From Symbiodinium kawagutii (Eukaryota > Sar > Dinophyceae > Suessiales > Symbiodiniaceae): a DNA stretch of 64,000 bases. The stretch lies in assembly GCA_009767595.1 (NCBI GenBank), contig VSDK01018119.1:3256-67255 (forward strand), given 5' to 3'. A program made the translations under genes and the position numbers. Numbering within the stretch: position 1 is the first letter of the stretch; each line of letters begins with the position of its first letter. The notes under the pieces were generated by a model that saw only the letters and a program-made list of their open reading frames with translations, searched no databases and was not told the origin of the DNA. Shown one piece after another: positions 23,376 through 35,205 of this stretch.

Positions 23376-23954
23376 AAGGACACACCACGTAGACATTGAT
23401 GTTGTATGTAGGTTATCCACAAATTGTTTATTCCAAACAAAATGTGGGTTCCCAATCACAAGCTGGCACCCAGTTTGTCTGGACGCTGCTGATGGTGATT
23501 TCCCTGAAAAAAAGTAGCTGATGGGAGTTCGGAATACCTCATTGCCACCATTAGCCATTCTCAATTTAATTATTGCCAACAAATATTGATGAGCACCATT
23601 AACCAACCACTAACATCTTTTTTACCATGGATCTCGCCAATATCTGATGCTTGTATCTACATGTACCCGCAGTACCTGTGTCTTGCCTTCGCTTCACATG
23701 CGTTCTTTCGTCTTCGCAAGTGCATTTCGTATGTCACTTCGTGCAGCGTGCGAATTTTTGTGCGTTTTGGTACGAGTTCCACTCGCGAGTTTTTCGCACC
23801 TTTTGGTGGTGTGGTTTGGCGTGGGAGCATGTGGCAGGCACATTTTCAAGGAATGGTTTTCTCTGCCACGTCAGACTTCCTCGTCTTCTATTTGTCTATT
23901 TTGGGGGCTGCGGGATCATAGCATGACTTCGTCTCTTTTCCGTCATGAACTGGA
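23376..23954. other. Gene-free region
   Basis: Three overlapping plus-strand frames of about 90-110 codons at 23586-23964 are rich in Phe, Cys and Val with no recognisable motif. They are probably chance frames. Confidence 0.5.
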
Positions 23955-24290
23955 TCATAGGTGAAGGATGGGGTGGGGTGGGGCTGGGACATCAACGTTC
24001 GTTTGCACTTGCTTCATGAAGTGGATGCTAGGTGAAGGATGGGGTTGGGTGGGGTGGGGCTGGGATGCTAAATGTCAGCTGGTGCAGGTTTTTGTAGTGG
24101 ATGCTACGCTAAGGATTGGGTGGGGCTGGGATGTTAATGTTTGCTTGCACTTGCTTCATGAAGTGGATGCTAGGTGAAGGATGGGCTGGGATGCTAAATG
24201 TCCGCTTGCGCATGCTATCTGTAGTGGATGCTAGGTGAAGGATGCATTCGGGTGGGGTGGGCCTGGGATGTTGACGTTCGCTTCCATTTT
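23955..24290. repeat. G-rich tandem repeat, about 70-80 bp unit
   Basis: GGTGAAGGATGGGGTGGGGTGGGGCTGGGATGTTAACGTTCG-like blocks alternate with CTTGCACTTGCTTCATGAAGTGGATGCTA. Four to five diverged units. Runs of three to four G, closely spaced on one strand, could form a G-quadruplex, but this was not tested. Confidence 0.8.
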
Positions 24291-25317
24291 CCTTCGTGAA
24301 CTGATTGTACTTGTATACACTTGCCCTGGAGAGTGCTATGAGGAATAGAAGCTACCATGGCTACAATGCGAGTGATCAAAATAAGGCTGCTGCAGTTGGC
24401 CTGCCAGAGCCAGGGAAAACATGATTCCTACATATCAACGCAACTGTGGACATATGTGCATCTTAATCTGGAAAACGAAGTGACTTCCACTGTACAAATA
24501 ACTTTTTGTTGGGATTTGTTGGGTACACCACCCTGCACCGTTCCACGTATCTTCCAGGCTCAAGCTACAAGTTCTTCACCTGGATGCCCTGAACTGCCAC
24601 ATTGTCACCCTGCAGCACCACGTTCCTGAAACAGCAGAATGGACAGTCAGCTGCGCAGCTCTAATTATGACTGCGTATACCATGTCCCCAATGATGTGTT
24701 CCCACAAGCTGGGTACAACTCTGCCATAGATCAGCGAATGATCCTGTATATACTTGAAGTATACTTGTATCAACTTGTATCAACTTCTATCAACTTGCTA
24801 AAGGCGTAAACCAAAGGCGAGATTCACCTTCCCTGTTGGGCGCAGCATGAGCAACTGGCGCACCTGCTTGCAGAGCCGAGGCACATGGTGTTCTGTTCCA
24901 CCACTGCTTCCTTAAAGAGATCGTATGCAGGTTTCACGTTGTTGGCAACCTCAGTTGTGGATGAAGCACCAAGGTGCCAAGCCAGTGACAATCTTTCCGA
25001 ATCTTTCCAGTCTTTCAAATAGTGTTCCGAAGCACCAATGTTATCAGCTCAATGTTTGAGGGGTTGATGATGACATATGACCATCCACAGGATACCAATT
25101 AACCACCTAAGTAGTACCTTGAGGGGGGCTCAGCCATTGGCCCTGGCATCGCCAGAGTGGCCTCTCTGCCACCAACATGGAATCGGCATGACAACTTGTG
25201 CTTGGGGTTTTCTCTGCTGACCCTCCAAGGCCGTAGATTAATGCCGATTTCTCTACTAAAACCAGCACTGCTTCTGATCACTACTGCTACTCAAACAGAA
25301 GGACATAAGCAACGCGG

Positions 25318-25318
25318 G

Positions 25319-25369
<51 letters not shown>
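25318..25369. repeat. (CAA)n microsatellite
   Basis: About 17 CAA triplets, followed for another 150 bp by degenerate ACAACAA sequence. Reads poly-Q on the plus strand and poly-V/L on the minus strand. Confidence 0.95.
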
Positions 25370-25371
<2 letters not shown>

Positions 25372-25615
25372 ACAGCGACGACAACAGGGGCAACAAAAAT
25401 TGAACAACGACAACGAGAGTTCCATTGAATGCAATAACAACAACTACTACCACAGCAACACCAGCAGCAACAAATGAAACAGCGTTGTAAATGTGAACAG
25501 CATACGATAGCCACAACGGCATTAAGATCGTCAACAACAGCGTCAGGAGCATCGACAACACCAACAATCAATATCTCTGTCAACAACTACACAAAAAACA
25601 CAAAGCAAGATGAAC

Positions 25616-25690
25616 CACACACACACATACACACGCGCGCGCGCACACACACACACACGCACCCGCGCGCGCACGCACACAAGCACACGC
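25616..25690. repeat. (CA)n/(CG)n alternating purine-pyrimidine tract
   Basis: ACACACAC runs alternate with GCGCGCGC over about 75 bp. Alternating CA/CG of this length is a classic Z-DNA-prone composition. Confidence 0.9.
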
Positions 25691-27070
25691 AGAAGCAGTT
25701 TGCATCCCAAGATGTTGAAGTTTGCTGGTACTATCATCGAGTTTGCAACCAGGGGCTGGACAGTCCCAAAACCCAATTCAATTGTGGAGAAGAAAGCTGT
25801 CAAATCATACACCACTGTGCATTTTCATGTCGGAAGCTGAAGTGAGAAGGAACGTTCCTCGGATATAAGTATTGTAAGCATGTCATCGTATCCAATAGGT
25901 AAAGCAAATTCGGCACCCTCGGTTCTATGTCTAGTGAAGCGGACGTACAGTAGTGGTTTCTGTGTCTCCAAGACTGCAAATGTTGGCACCGATCTTTGCA
26001 ACTTGGAGAGCTGAATCAAAAAACACAAGGATGGGACACACCCCCGAACTAACACAGCTCCTCGGATTGATATCTGCTCAAGCTGTTTTTTTGGTCCTTG
26101 GAGGTCGGTTTCATCAAACTTCAAAGTCATATACTCAATGCCTTTCCGTAAGACATAGCTACGCCACTGTCCTTGACCTGCAGTACGTACAACCCCCGAG
26201 GTCAAGACAAGAAAATCAAGTTGGTATCAAAACTACTTCTTAGGAAGACAGTTCAACAGCATATGTGTAAGATACCCTGCTTCTAAGCTACTCAGCTGAT
26301 ACGTGGCTTAGGAGTCACGAATATTCCCAATAATGACCTCACAATCAACCGTTAGTTTTTGCTGATTCTCATTATCATTGTTGATAAAACGATGTCCCAT
26401 TCGTTTCTGACTGGTCCCTCTGGACTTTCCTGCAAGGTAGGGTTCCAAACGATCCCACATGGGTTTACCAACGTACTTAAAAAATATGGCTGAAGATGGC
26501 GAGAGCGATGGTCTTTGAATCTAGGTGCAAAATCAGGGGATGGGGATGTTGGATGATGGATGATGCCAGTGGTTGGATAGCAACTTCTATCACTAGACTC
26601 GTCGCCCACCAACTCAGAGGGTGCCGCGTCCCGCTGGCCTCGTTGAAGACACTCTGTGATGGCGGGGCCGGCAAGATCTCCGTGCCATAAGCTGGCGCAG
26701 GCACGACGCATTTTGCCATCACCAAGCATATGGACTTTCAGGGATTCATGTGCATAATTTCAAGCGTTTTCATATGCATTCATGGGGATTGATATGGATC
26801 ACTTATGATCACTTGCGAATGAATAGCCCTTTATAAGGGATTACCCTCTGGTAAGATAGCAATGGATAATCCACCTGTTCTGATGGTGTAGCTGTTGGGC
26901 CACTGTCAGGCCAATTATGTTTGATTATCAGAAGAGACACAATGATTGGCTACACAATTCCATGCGCACCAACCCACCAACCTTTGAAATTCTACTCAGC
27001 ATTGATATCGAAGGCATACCTGCATATCCCACTCTTGTCGTTACTTCTTTTCTAGTCTTATTGCTTCATG

Positions 27071-27248
27071 ATGGTTGCTGAAAACCTAATGTTAATCAAT
27101 TTCAGTCATGAACAAACGTTAATTATCTATAATTTTCATGAATATCTGTATGTTTAACTATATTGATTAACTTATTAGTCATGGTTGATGAAAACCTAAT
27201 GTTAATCAATTTCAGTCATGAACAAACGTTAATTATCTATAATTTTCA
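27071..27248. repeat. 68-bp direct repeat, 110-bp period
   Basis: 27071-27138 and 27181-27248 (from ATGGTTG to AATTTTCA) are identical except for one base (GCTG against GATG). A 42-bp unrelated spacer separates them. Confidence 0.9.
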
Positions 27249-30200
27249 GTCACGCAATATTTGGGTCAATCTGAAGAACCTCATTGCCACTCCCCAGAGC
27301 ACCCAGAGCTCGGAAGGCAGCTTGAAGAGCTGCCATACTCGCATCCTGGGCCGCGGCGAGGCAGGACGTTTAGGCATCCTGACTTGGTCCGATTGGGTTC
27401 ATCCTGAAGTGGAACACCCCAAGGAATGCACCTCTGAAGGTTTCCAGGCTACGCATTTGCTGGCGCTTGATGCTTGGAGTAACGACTAGCATTGACGTTT
27501 AGTGCTGGTGATAGTCCCTAATGATGGTTGTTGGATATTGTTGGTTACATGAGTCAAACAAAAAGCAAAAAATGTGAAAAAATATGGATGTCTGATTATG
27601 TCTGCTCTAAGGCGGCTGCAAATCGCTGTCCATTCGTCCAGGACAATACCAGATGTACCGCCCTTTGCCTTAATCACCCTAAGGCGCATCACATCTTTGA
27701 GAGGTGGGATGGACACCACAGCTACAAATGGTTTACATCTCTCATTGAGCTGGTGCCGGTAATCCCAAACTCCTACCATCGGCTGTTACCGTCCTCGATG
27801 CTCAGGGTCGTGTGTTCTTACCGAGGCTACGATACTCAACAGCTGTTTCACTGGCCGTTCACCAATATGGGTTTCAAACTAGGGGTACCCCCAAATCATC
27901 GAATTATTGAGATACATTGAGCATTTATAGATATTTATAGATATTTATAGCCCTTATAGCAACAAAATGCAACAAAGCCTCCATTTTTTGGGGGGGCCCA
28001 AGTCCTGCCTCGATCAATCACCATATCGCCAAGGCGCAGAGCGTTGTTGGAAGATTTCCTCGGTACCTCGTTTTCGGTGAAGCATAGTGAATGATTACTG
28101 CTCTTATAACATGGTACAGCCCATCCCCTAAACACTAGTCATCCCCAAGTATGGATAAAACAAAATGAAATCGAATATGTTTGAAAACACCAAGAAGTTC
28201 AATGATAGTGAAATAATGCTTAGACCATGGTCACACACTACTTTAGAATACATTTGATTCTTGAATTCTTGATTCATATTGAAGACCAGATGTGGCTCAT
28301 ACATACCTAGACCGATCAATTTTGAACTGCCCGATCTGGACAGATTGGTCTTTCAATGGTTAAATGGTCGGTTTATGATGGAAAATGATAACCATCCAAT
28401 CCTACGTACTACATGTAATGACATGTGCGTATCACTACTCCATAACCATGAGAATGGGCAATACCACGGCTATTATATTCTGCAGCGGTTAACATGCACA
28501 ACTTGACCATGCCTAGTGACGGTGTAGATTGAACGATTGGATCAGCAACGATGATTTGTGTGTTTTTGCATGACTAGCGTCCTTCATAGTGGTTTTAAGT
28601 ACGCATATCAATTACTGCTGATTGCTGATAATCGCAGAGCCAATCTGAGCAATTCATCACTAATCACGGGGTTAGCAACCCAACCGTCATATCAACTCTT
28701 AGTGCTAACCGCAATCGTTACCGCAACCATGATCAATGAACATTGCGATTAATTGTTAAATATTGACAAGCCAGTTGTTAAATCTATACTATCAATCCAT
28801 GAAACCTTGATGATCAACAATCAATCATTTTTAATTTGACCCATCTATTTCCTGCTGGTTGATCATTCATCGCGAAAAAGTAAACCAATCTTTGACAGAG
28901 AAGAATGATCAAATTCCTAAAATTCGAATAGTTCCCAAACCAACAACAGGTTAACCCAACTAGTCCTTTACTATCAACCCAGTTGCTGCTGAACAATTCC
29001 GAAACAAAAAAGAAGGGCGCGCGCAAAACACCGCAGAACACAACGGCACAACGGATCCCAACAAAATTCGTCGCGCGCGCTGCCTTGAGTCGCCAGGATG
29101 TAGTCGGCGCAAGCCTCGTCAACTCGGTACTTTTCTTTGTTAATGGTTTCAATGAGTGGTTGATGCTGTTGATGGTTGATTTTAATGGTTTCTCTGTTGA
29201 TGGTTTCTCTGTTAATGGTTTCAATGAGTGGCTAGTGTCTGATGGTTACCATTAATTGAACACATGTTACCATAGCAACTACTGTTAGTAACTAATAATA
29301 GTTACTAATGATTATGTACCATATGTTAGTGTCTGATGGTTGATGATGTTTCATCATGGTTCACTCTGTGGTTCACTATGGTTAGTGTCGCCCATCGTGA
29401 TTAGTGTCTGATAGTGATGATTCATGATGATTAGTATAGTCGATGATGTTTCATCGTTGATAATGACTAGCGATGCTTCCCTTGCGTAGATATTTCCAAC
29501 CGCAAGTCTGCCATCACGCATGCATGCGCTTAAGGATATGGTCATTGTGAGTATGTCCATTTACCATTTTCTGGTGACACTTGCTTTTTATCTTGACCCA
29601 ATATCCGGGTGCAACTCTACTGTGCGTGCTGGAAGTGTTCAAAATGAAGGTATCTCTGATATATTTGCGCAGCCAACAGCACCTGCATGGAGTATGAATA
29701 CTGGTCCAGCTGCTTTTAGTACCGTGCCTGGGACTTGTAATTCTGGCAGCAACGAAAACAATGCAATTGGGCAGAACCAAGACCAGTGACAATTATCATT
29801 TAGGGCTGTACCATGTTCCATGGAACGTTGGCCATCCCCTTTTCAGAGTCATTCGCTCCCTGACCCGGATGTAGACTCTCACTGGTACCAGGGATCCGTG
29901 GTTTTTCAGTCGCCATTACAAACAGTTCCTTGGGGCCCGGAGACGGTGGCGCCTCCTGCGTGAGACTTCGAAGGTTTCCCACGGCTTCGATCAACATCTC
30001 CCAGTCTCCCAAGCTGTAACTTTGATTGCTGCAGGTCATGGAGCCCTGGGCGCGGCTGTTGTACGGGTAGGCATCACCTGTGGCCCACGTATCACATCCT
30101 CAAATTTCCTATATCCCATGGATGGTTAGCTTTGTTCCTCAATTTCTTCCAAATCAACAAACTTTCGGCAAGCAAAAACTCTGTCAAAGTGATAGCTAAC

Positions 30201-31259
30201 CCTGCCGGGATTCTTCGAGTCTTAACCACTAGTCCAGGTCTTAGGTATTCTCCAACTGAGTAATAGTGATGGATCCAACAGAATACAACTTCAATTTACA
30301 ACTGAAATCTAGAAATGGCTGGAGGATTCCTTTGGGATGACAGCTAGCTCCCAGCTAGCACAAACACCTAGCGGTCAATTATTCAGAATGGTTGAAGTGG
30401 CAATAATCGTACAATAATTAAGTATATTTATAATTGTCAAAGTAATCTATATTCTTCTTGTATTGTCTATATTGTAATGTAATCCAATTTTTCGCAAAAA
30501 TGCCATGTTTGCGAAAAGTGGTTGCGGGCCATGGACAAGGAGAGTGGACCAGTCTCTTCCCGCTGGGGATAGCTACCAGAAACAAACCCCGAACAGCTCC
30601 TGACCTTGGACATCATGGGATTAGCTGTTCCCAGTGGGTTACCTCCGATATGAACCTCTTAAGATTCTCACATGTTTGTGCGTGGCCCCTGTACCCCTGG
30701 CTGTTCACATTGTTGGGATGTTCACCTACCATTTTCTGGATGGTTAATATTGACCCATAGGCATATTGACAATGAAGTTCAATCAACTACAGTAGGCTTT
30801 TTTCCCCATGGATTCTTTGCACTGACCCAAGTCAATCAACTGCGAAAAGAGCAGTGCTCTTTAATCCTTTGGTCTTCTGCCATCAAACATTTGGACAATA
30901 AGAACTAACACTATAAATTATAGTTGATAGGCATGAATAAATCCTTATCCTACATAAAGCATGCTGCTGGTTAGACAAACATGTTTACCTTTGCTGAATT
31001 ACCTTATACATACACGATTCATGCAAGACAAAGTTACATATATAAAGTTCTTCTCTGCGTTTTCAAGGAGTTGCAATTGTTCAAAGGGGCGGACTATCGC
31101 AGAAACGTTCGAGCAGCTTACCGTTTTTGGGGATCTTCCAGCCCTAGGCCATCGCTTCAATGCAGGCTACGGAGACCCTTCGTGGCCTTACCTCCGGTGA
31201 CATTCCTTGACATGGGCGTAATTGTTTACCATATGCACAAATTTACAAGTTTACATCGA
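27249..31259. other. Gene-free region
   Basis: No supported gene. A 130-codon plus-strand frame (27528-27920) and an 89-codon frame (29520-29789) have no recognisable motif and no supporting context. Short TGATGGTT words recur near 29.15-29.45 kb. Confidence 0.5.
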
Positions 31260-31665
31260 TATTATATTATATTATAAAATATTATATATATATATATGTG
31301 CACTTTCTATATATGAATATATATTTATATATGTGCACACTCTATATATGAATATATATATATATATGTGTGTACACACTCTGTATATGAATATATATAT
31401 ATATGTGCACTTTCTATATGTGAATATATATTTATATATGTGCACACTCTGTATATGAATATATATATATATATATGTGTGTGTGTACAGACTCTATATA
31501 CGAAAATATGTATATATATATATATATATGTGTGTGTGTACAGACTCTATATACGAAAATATGTATATATATATATATATGTGTACACACTCTATATATG
31601 AATATATACTTATATATGTGTACACACTCTATATATGAATATATATATATACACGCCTATTTATA
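31260..31665. repeat. AT-rich tandem repeat with CACACTCTATATATGAATAT unit
   Basis: CACACTCTATATATGAATAT or CAGACTCTATATACGAAAAT recurs about seven times, separated by TA/TG runs of varying length, giving units of roughly 40-60 bp. Confidence 0.9.
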
Positions 31666-33074
31666 CGTGACTATTACATGTATATGTTTACAAAGTGTGT
31701 GTTTGGAGTAGATATTTGTCACAAATACACATTTGCAAACACCAACTTCAATTCCTGCACCAAAAGACTCCACCATAATATCAAGTAAGTAGGAAATTCC
31801 TCTGATAGATCTTTAGTTGACCTAAGTAGCAGTAAATTTCCACAGGCTGCTTCGACCGATTTCAACTGGATGCCCAGCGACCTGTTTGTAGTAGTCAATG
31901 ACCGAAGTGTATTTGGAAATGACCTGCCCAGGGAGAGCAGTGATCCAAGATGGTCCAAGTATGTCCATACCAGTGGGAAAATGTCGGCAAAACAGGAAAA
32001 AGCTCAATGTGGGACTTACCAAAGATGTTCAAACGAGTGGAAGAAATCCACCACATGACTAAAGTCTTTGCTTGGGCTACCTTCATTTTGGGGGTCTCGC
32101 TTTCGATTCCGACCTCCCCGCGCAAAAGCGCGTTTGTGCTGGAACAAAGTGGACGCTTTGCATTCTCAGCATTCTAGTGTTGGACACTATTCAAAAACAT
32201 GAATCTGGGAGTGTGCGATTTCATCAGGAGCGTTGGAAATCATTCCTGGTTGTTCCAAAGTGTATATATTCTATTTGAGACTGAGATCGGCATCATGCAT
32301 TGAGGGTTGAGAACCTGCATCATGCACGTTGCCTCAATCACCAATTCATCTAAAGAAGGCAGCCTGGACCTCCTGAAGAATCAGTCCATGACAATGGGGG
32401 ACTCACTGTTGGCTCAGGCCTGCTCATTTTGCCCATTGCTGATCGAGACAATGTCCCGTGACGGATCGAACTTGATACAGTTCTGGTGGTGCAGGCTCAA
32501 TGAAACTTATACAACGTGTCTGCCATGGTTGACACTTGAAATATGCTGTTGCAGGCACAACCCCTTGAGAATAACCGGCAGCACTGTGAAAGGTCATTTC
32601 CAGGGAACGACCTTCTGCATGAAAGCACTTGGTTTCTATTTTCGATGGTGGTGCCATCATGATTTGCTGTTTCTGGTGGTTGTTGTTGATTATTGATCAT
32701 CATTGGTCAGCTCATCGATCATTCTCAAATATGGGCAAGCAGCAGTCTATAACCACTATCAACAGCTATTATCATCCCATGCAATTTGCACCGTTCCGTA
32801 CAGCGGTCAACAGCTCCCTTCGCCCCCTTGGCCTTCTCCACTGAATCTGCCAGCGGCCCCAATTTCTCGGGATTGACTACACCCTCCTGGTGCCGGAGCC
32901 AGAAACACATCCAACAAATACATGGCATATACCTGCCGTAATTATGCATTGACATATCGTTTCGTTACAATTACATTGGCCCTACAAACACATTATATAT
33001 ATCCATTGACGAACATTGCTTTTAATATATGCTAATGGTGATATACATATACATGTAGAACAAAATGCACCAAC
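31666..33074. other. Gene-free region
   Basis: Only short overlapping frames on both strands. None resembles a protein. Confidence 0.55.
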
Positions 33075-33475
33075 CACCACTACTACTACTACCACCACCA
33101 CGACTACTACTACTACTACTACTACTCCTACTCCTTCTCCTTCTACTACTACTACTACTACTCCTACTCCTTCTCCTTCTACTACTACTACTACTACTCC
33201 TACTCCTTCTCCTTCTACTACTACTACTACTACTCCTACTCCTTCTCCTTCTACTACTACTACTACTACTCCTACTCCTTCTCCTTCTACTACTACTACT
33301 ACTACTCCTACTCCTTCTCCTTCTACTACTACTACTACTACTCCTACTCCTTCTCCTTCTACTACTACTACTACTACTCCTACTACTACCACCACCACGA
33401 CTACTACTACTACTACTCCTACTACTACCACCACCACCACCACTACTACTACTACTAGTCCTACTCCTTCTACTT

Positions 33476-33514
<39 letters not shown>

Positions 33515-33662
33515 CTACTACTACTCCTACTACTACTACTCCTACTCCTACTGTTACTGCTACTGTTACTGCTACTGCTACTGCTACTACTGCTGCTGCT
33601 GCTATTGCTGCTGCTACTGCTGCTGCCACTGCTGCTACTACTACTACCACCACTACCACCAT
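33075..33662. repeat. (ACT)n array with 36-bp higher-order unit
   Basis: Mostly ACT triplets. In 33127-33385 the order ACT x6, CCTACTCCTTCTCCTTCT is repeated seven times at a 36-bp period, read on the plus strand as TTTTTTPTPSPS. The flanking parts are irregular mixtures of CTA, CCA and CTG triplets. Every frame is open for over 200 codons because the array holds no stop; this is not evidence of a gene. Confidence 0.95.
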
Positions 33663-34974
33663 TCCCTTCTACGCACAACTTACATCTACTTACCGCTACT
33701 TATGACTGACTACTGGCTGTGCCCTACTGACTTCTTGCTACTTACAACCAGCAATTTACTTTTACTACCCACTACTCATTGCTCACCACCCACGGCGTAC
33801 TGCTGCCTACTCATTATTCACTACTTGCCTGCTATTTCCTACCCATCGCGTACAACTCACATAGTGATGTAATTACTTTACATACTTTGCCACATTTACC
33901 TTTATTTGCCTTACTTACGTTACCAACTCTGCCTTCTTCTGCACTTACTAGACTTGTTTTGCCATGCTTAGCCAGCAGCAGCCAAAACACTGGTGACACC
34001 CTCAAATGCTGGGATGTAGAACCACAAACCCTTTTTTAGTGGATGATGGGGTCAGCTTCTGTTTCCACAAAACCACGAACCAGACCCATCCTGCGCATAC
34101 TTGTCCACCTCAACGAAATCAGCGTAGATGTCCTGCATCAGCCTGACATCCGCAAGCTGTTCATCATTCCTTTCGTGCCATGCTGCCCCCAGAATACCCT
34201 GCTTGTAGGCATACATTTCGGGGTGGGGCCAGGTGTGTCTGAACTATGGGGAAAGGGATTGCAATGAATCAATGAAAAATGTTGGGACTAATTGTGTTGG
34301 ACTGACTTGGGTATGCGACCCTCGCCATGGCTTGATTGAATCTATCAAAGATAACTTCAATACAATAAAGCACTCAATCTCAGGTTGATACTTGGGTCTC
34401 TATTGATTCCTTCATTGCCTCAGAATTGGTTTATGATGATAGCGCATGATGCTTAGCACTCTGGAACCACTCTCCCAATCCAGCTGCCACCCCACCCAAG
34501 CAAATGGCAATAAGCTTTGAAAATAAAACAAAGCAAACGAAATGGAATCCAGATGGAAGACCAATGGAAGACCAATGGAAGATATGGCTGTGGGTCAAAA
34601 ACCCGTACCCCTGGTTCCCCTATCACGAACCATTGTTTCCCCTATTATTGTTGGTCATTATTCCCCATGAAATTGGTTGGTTAACTGCTTGACCCATAGC
34701 CATATTGAAGGCCAAAGCAACACAGACTTTAAAGAAAGACCTTTGGATGGGATGGTTGATCGCTGCCCCGCCTAATGGCACAGAGGTTCTTCTCCTCTGC
34801 AATGGCAGGATAGATCCCGGTGGCCTTGGGCGTAGCGCAGCACCCGAGAATCGTCAGCTGTGACCAGGATCACTATGTCGATGTAAAAGTGTAAACCGAC
34901 CGAAAAAGGTGAACATCCCAACAAAGACTGTTCATCTTGGGAATGTTCACTAGGGGTCACATGTAGCCACAACA
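33663..34974. other. Gene-free region
   Basis: The first 250 bp are TACT-rich and appear to be decayed array. The rest is unique with no protein-like frame. Confidence 0.5.
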
Positions 34975-34985
34975 GCAACTGCAGC

Positions 34986-35023
<38 letters not shown>

Positions 35024-35058
35024 CCACCACGACGACGACGACGACGACGACGACAACT

Positions 35059-35113
<55 letters not shown>

Positions 35114-35205
35114 GAACAACAACAACAACGACAGCGGCAGCGACAGCGACGGCGACAGCGACAGCGACCGCGACAGCAACAGCAACAGCAACAGTAACAG
35201 CAGCT
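34975..35205. repeat. (CAA)n / (CGA)n / (ACAGCG)n compound repeat
   Basis: CAA triplets (two runs) flank a CGA run near 35030-35055, followed by ACAGCG hexamers at 35130-35170. Minus-strand poly-valine frames arise from it. Confidence 0.95.

Larger units (their letters stand above)
24291..27070. other. Gene-free region
   Basis: No protein-like frame apart from by-products of the CAA and CA/CG microsatellites at 25.3-25.7 kb. Confidence 0.55.

Noticed and set aside
27528-27920. 130-codon plus-strand ORF
   Set aside because: No recognisable motif, composition like the flanks, and an overlapping minus-strand frame of similar length.
28105-28200. A sixth copy of MITE-like family I
   Set aside because: Only the ATGTTTGAAAACACCAAGAAG end resembles the family; the left end is missing.
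29520-29789. 89-codon plus-strand ORF with a hydrophobic start (possible secreted peptide)
   Set aside because: No recognisable domain, no neighbouring gene, and antisense frames of equal length overlap it; not distinguishable from chance.
33016-33709. Frames of over 200 codons on both strands (poly-Thr/Pro/Ser, poly-Leu, poly-Val, poly-Ser)
   Set aside because: All are by-products of a stop-free triplet array; every frame is open and none has non-repeat sequence.
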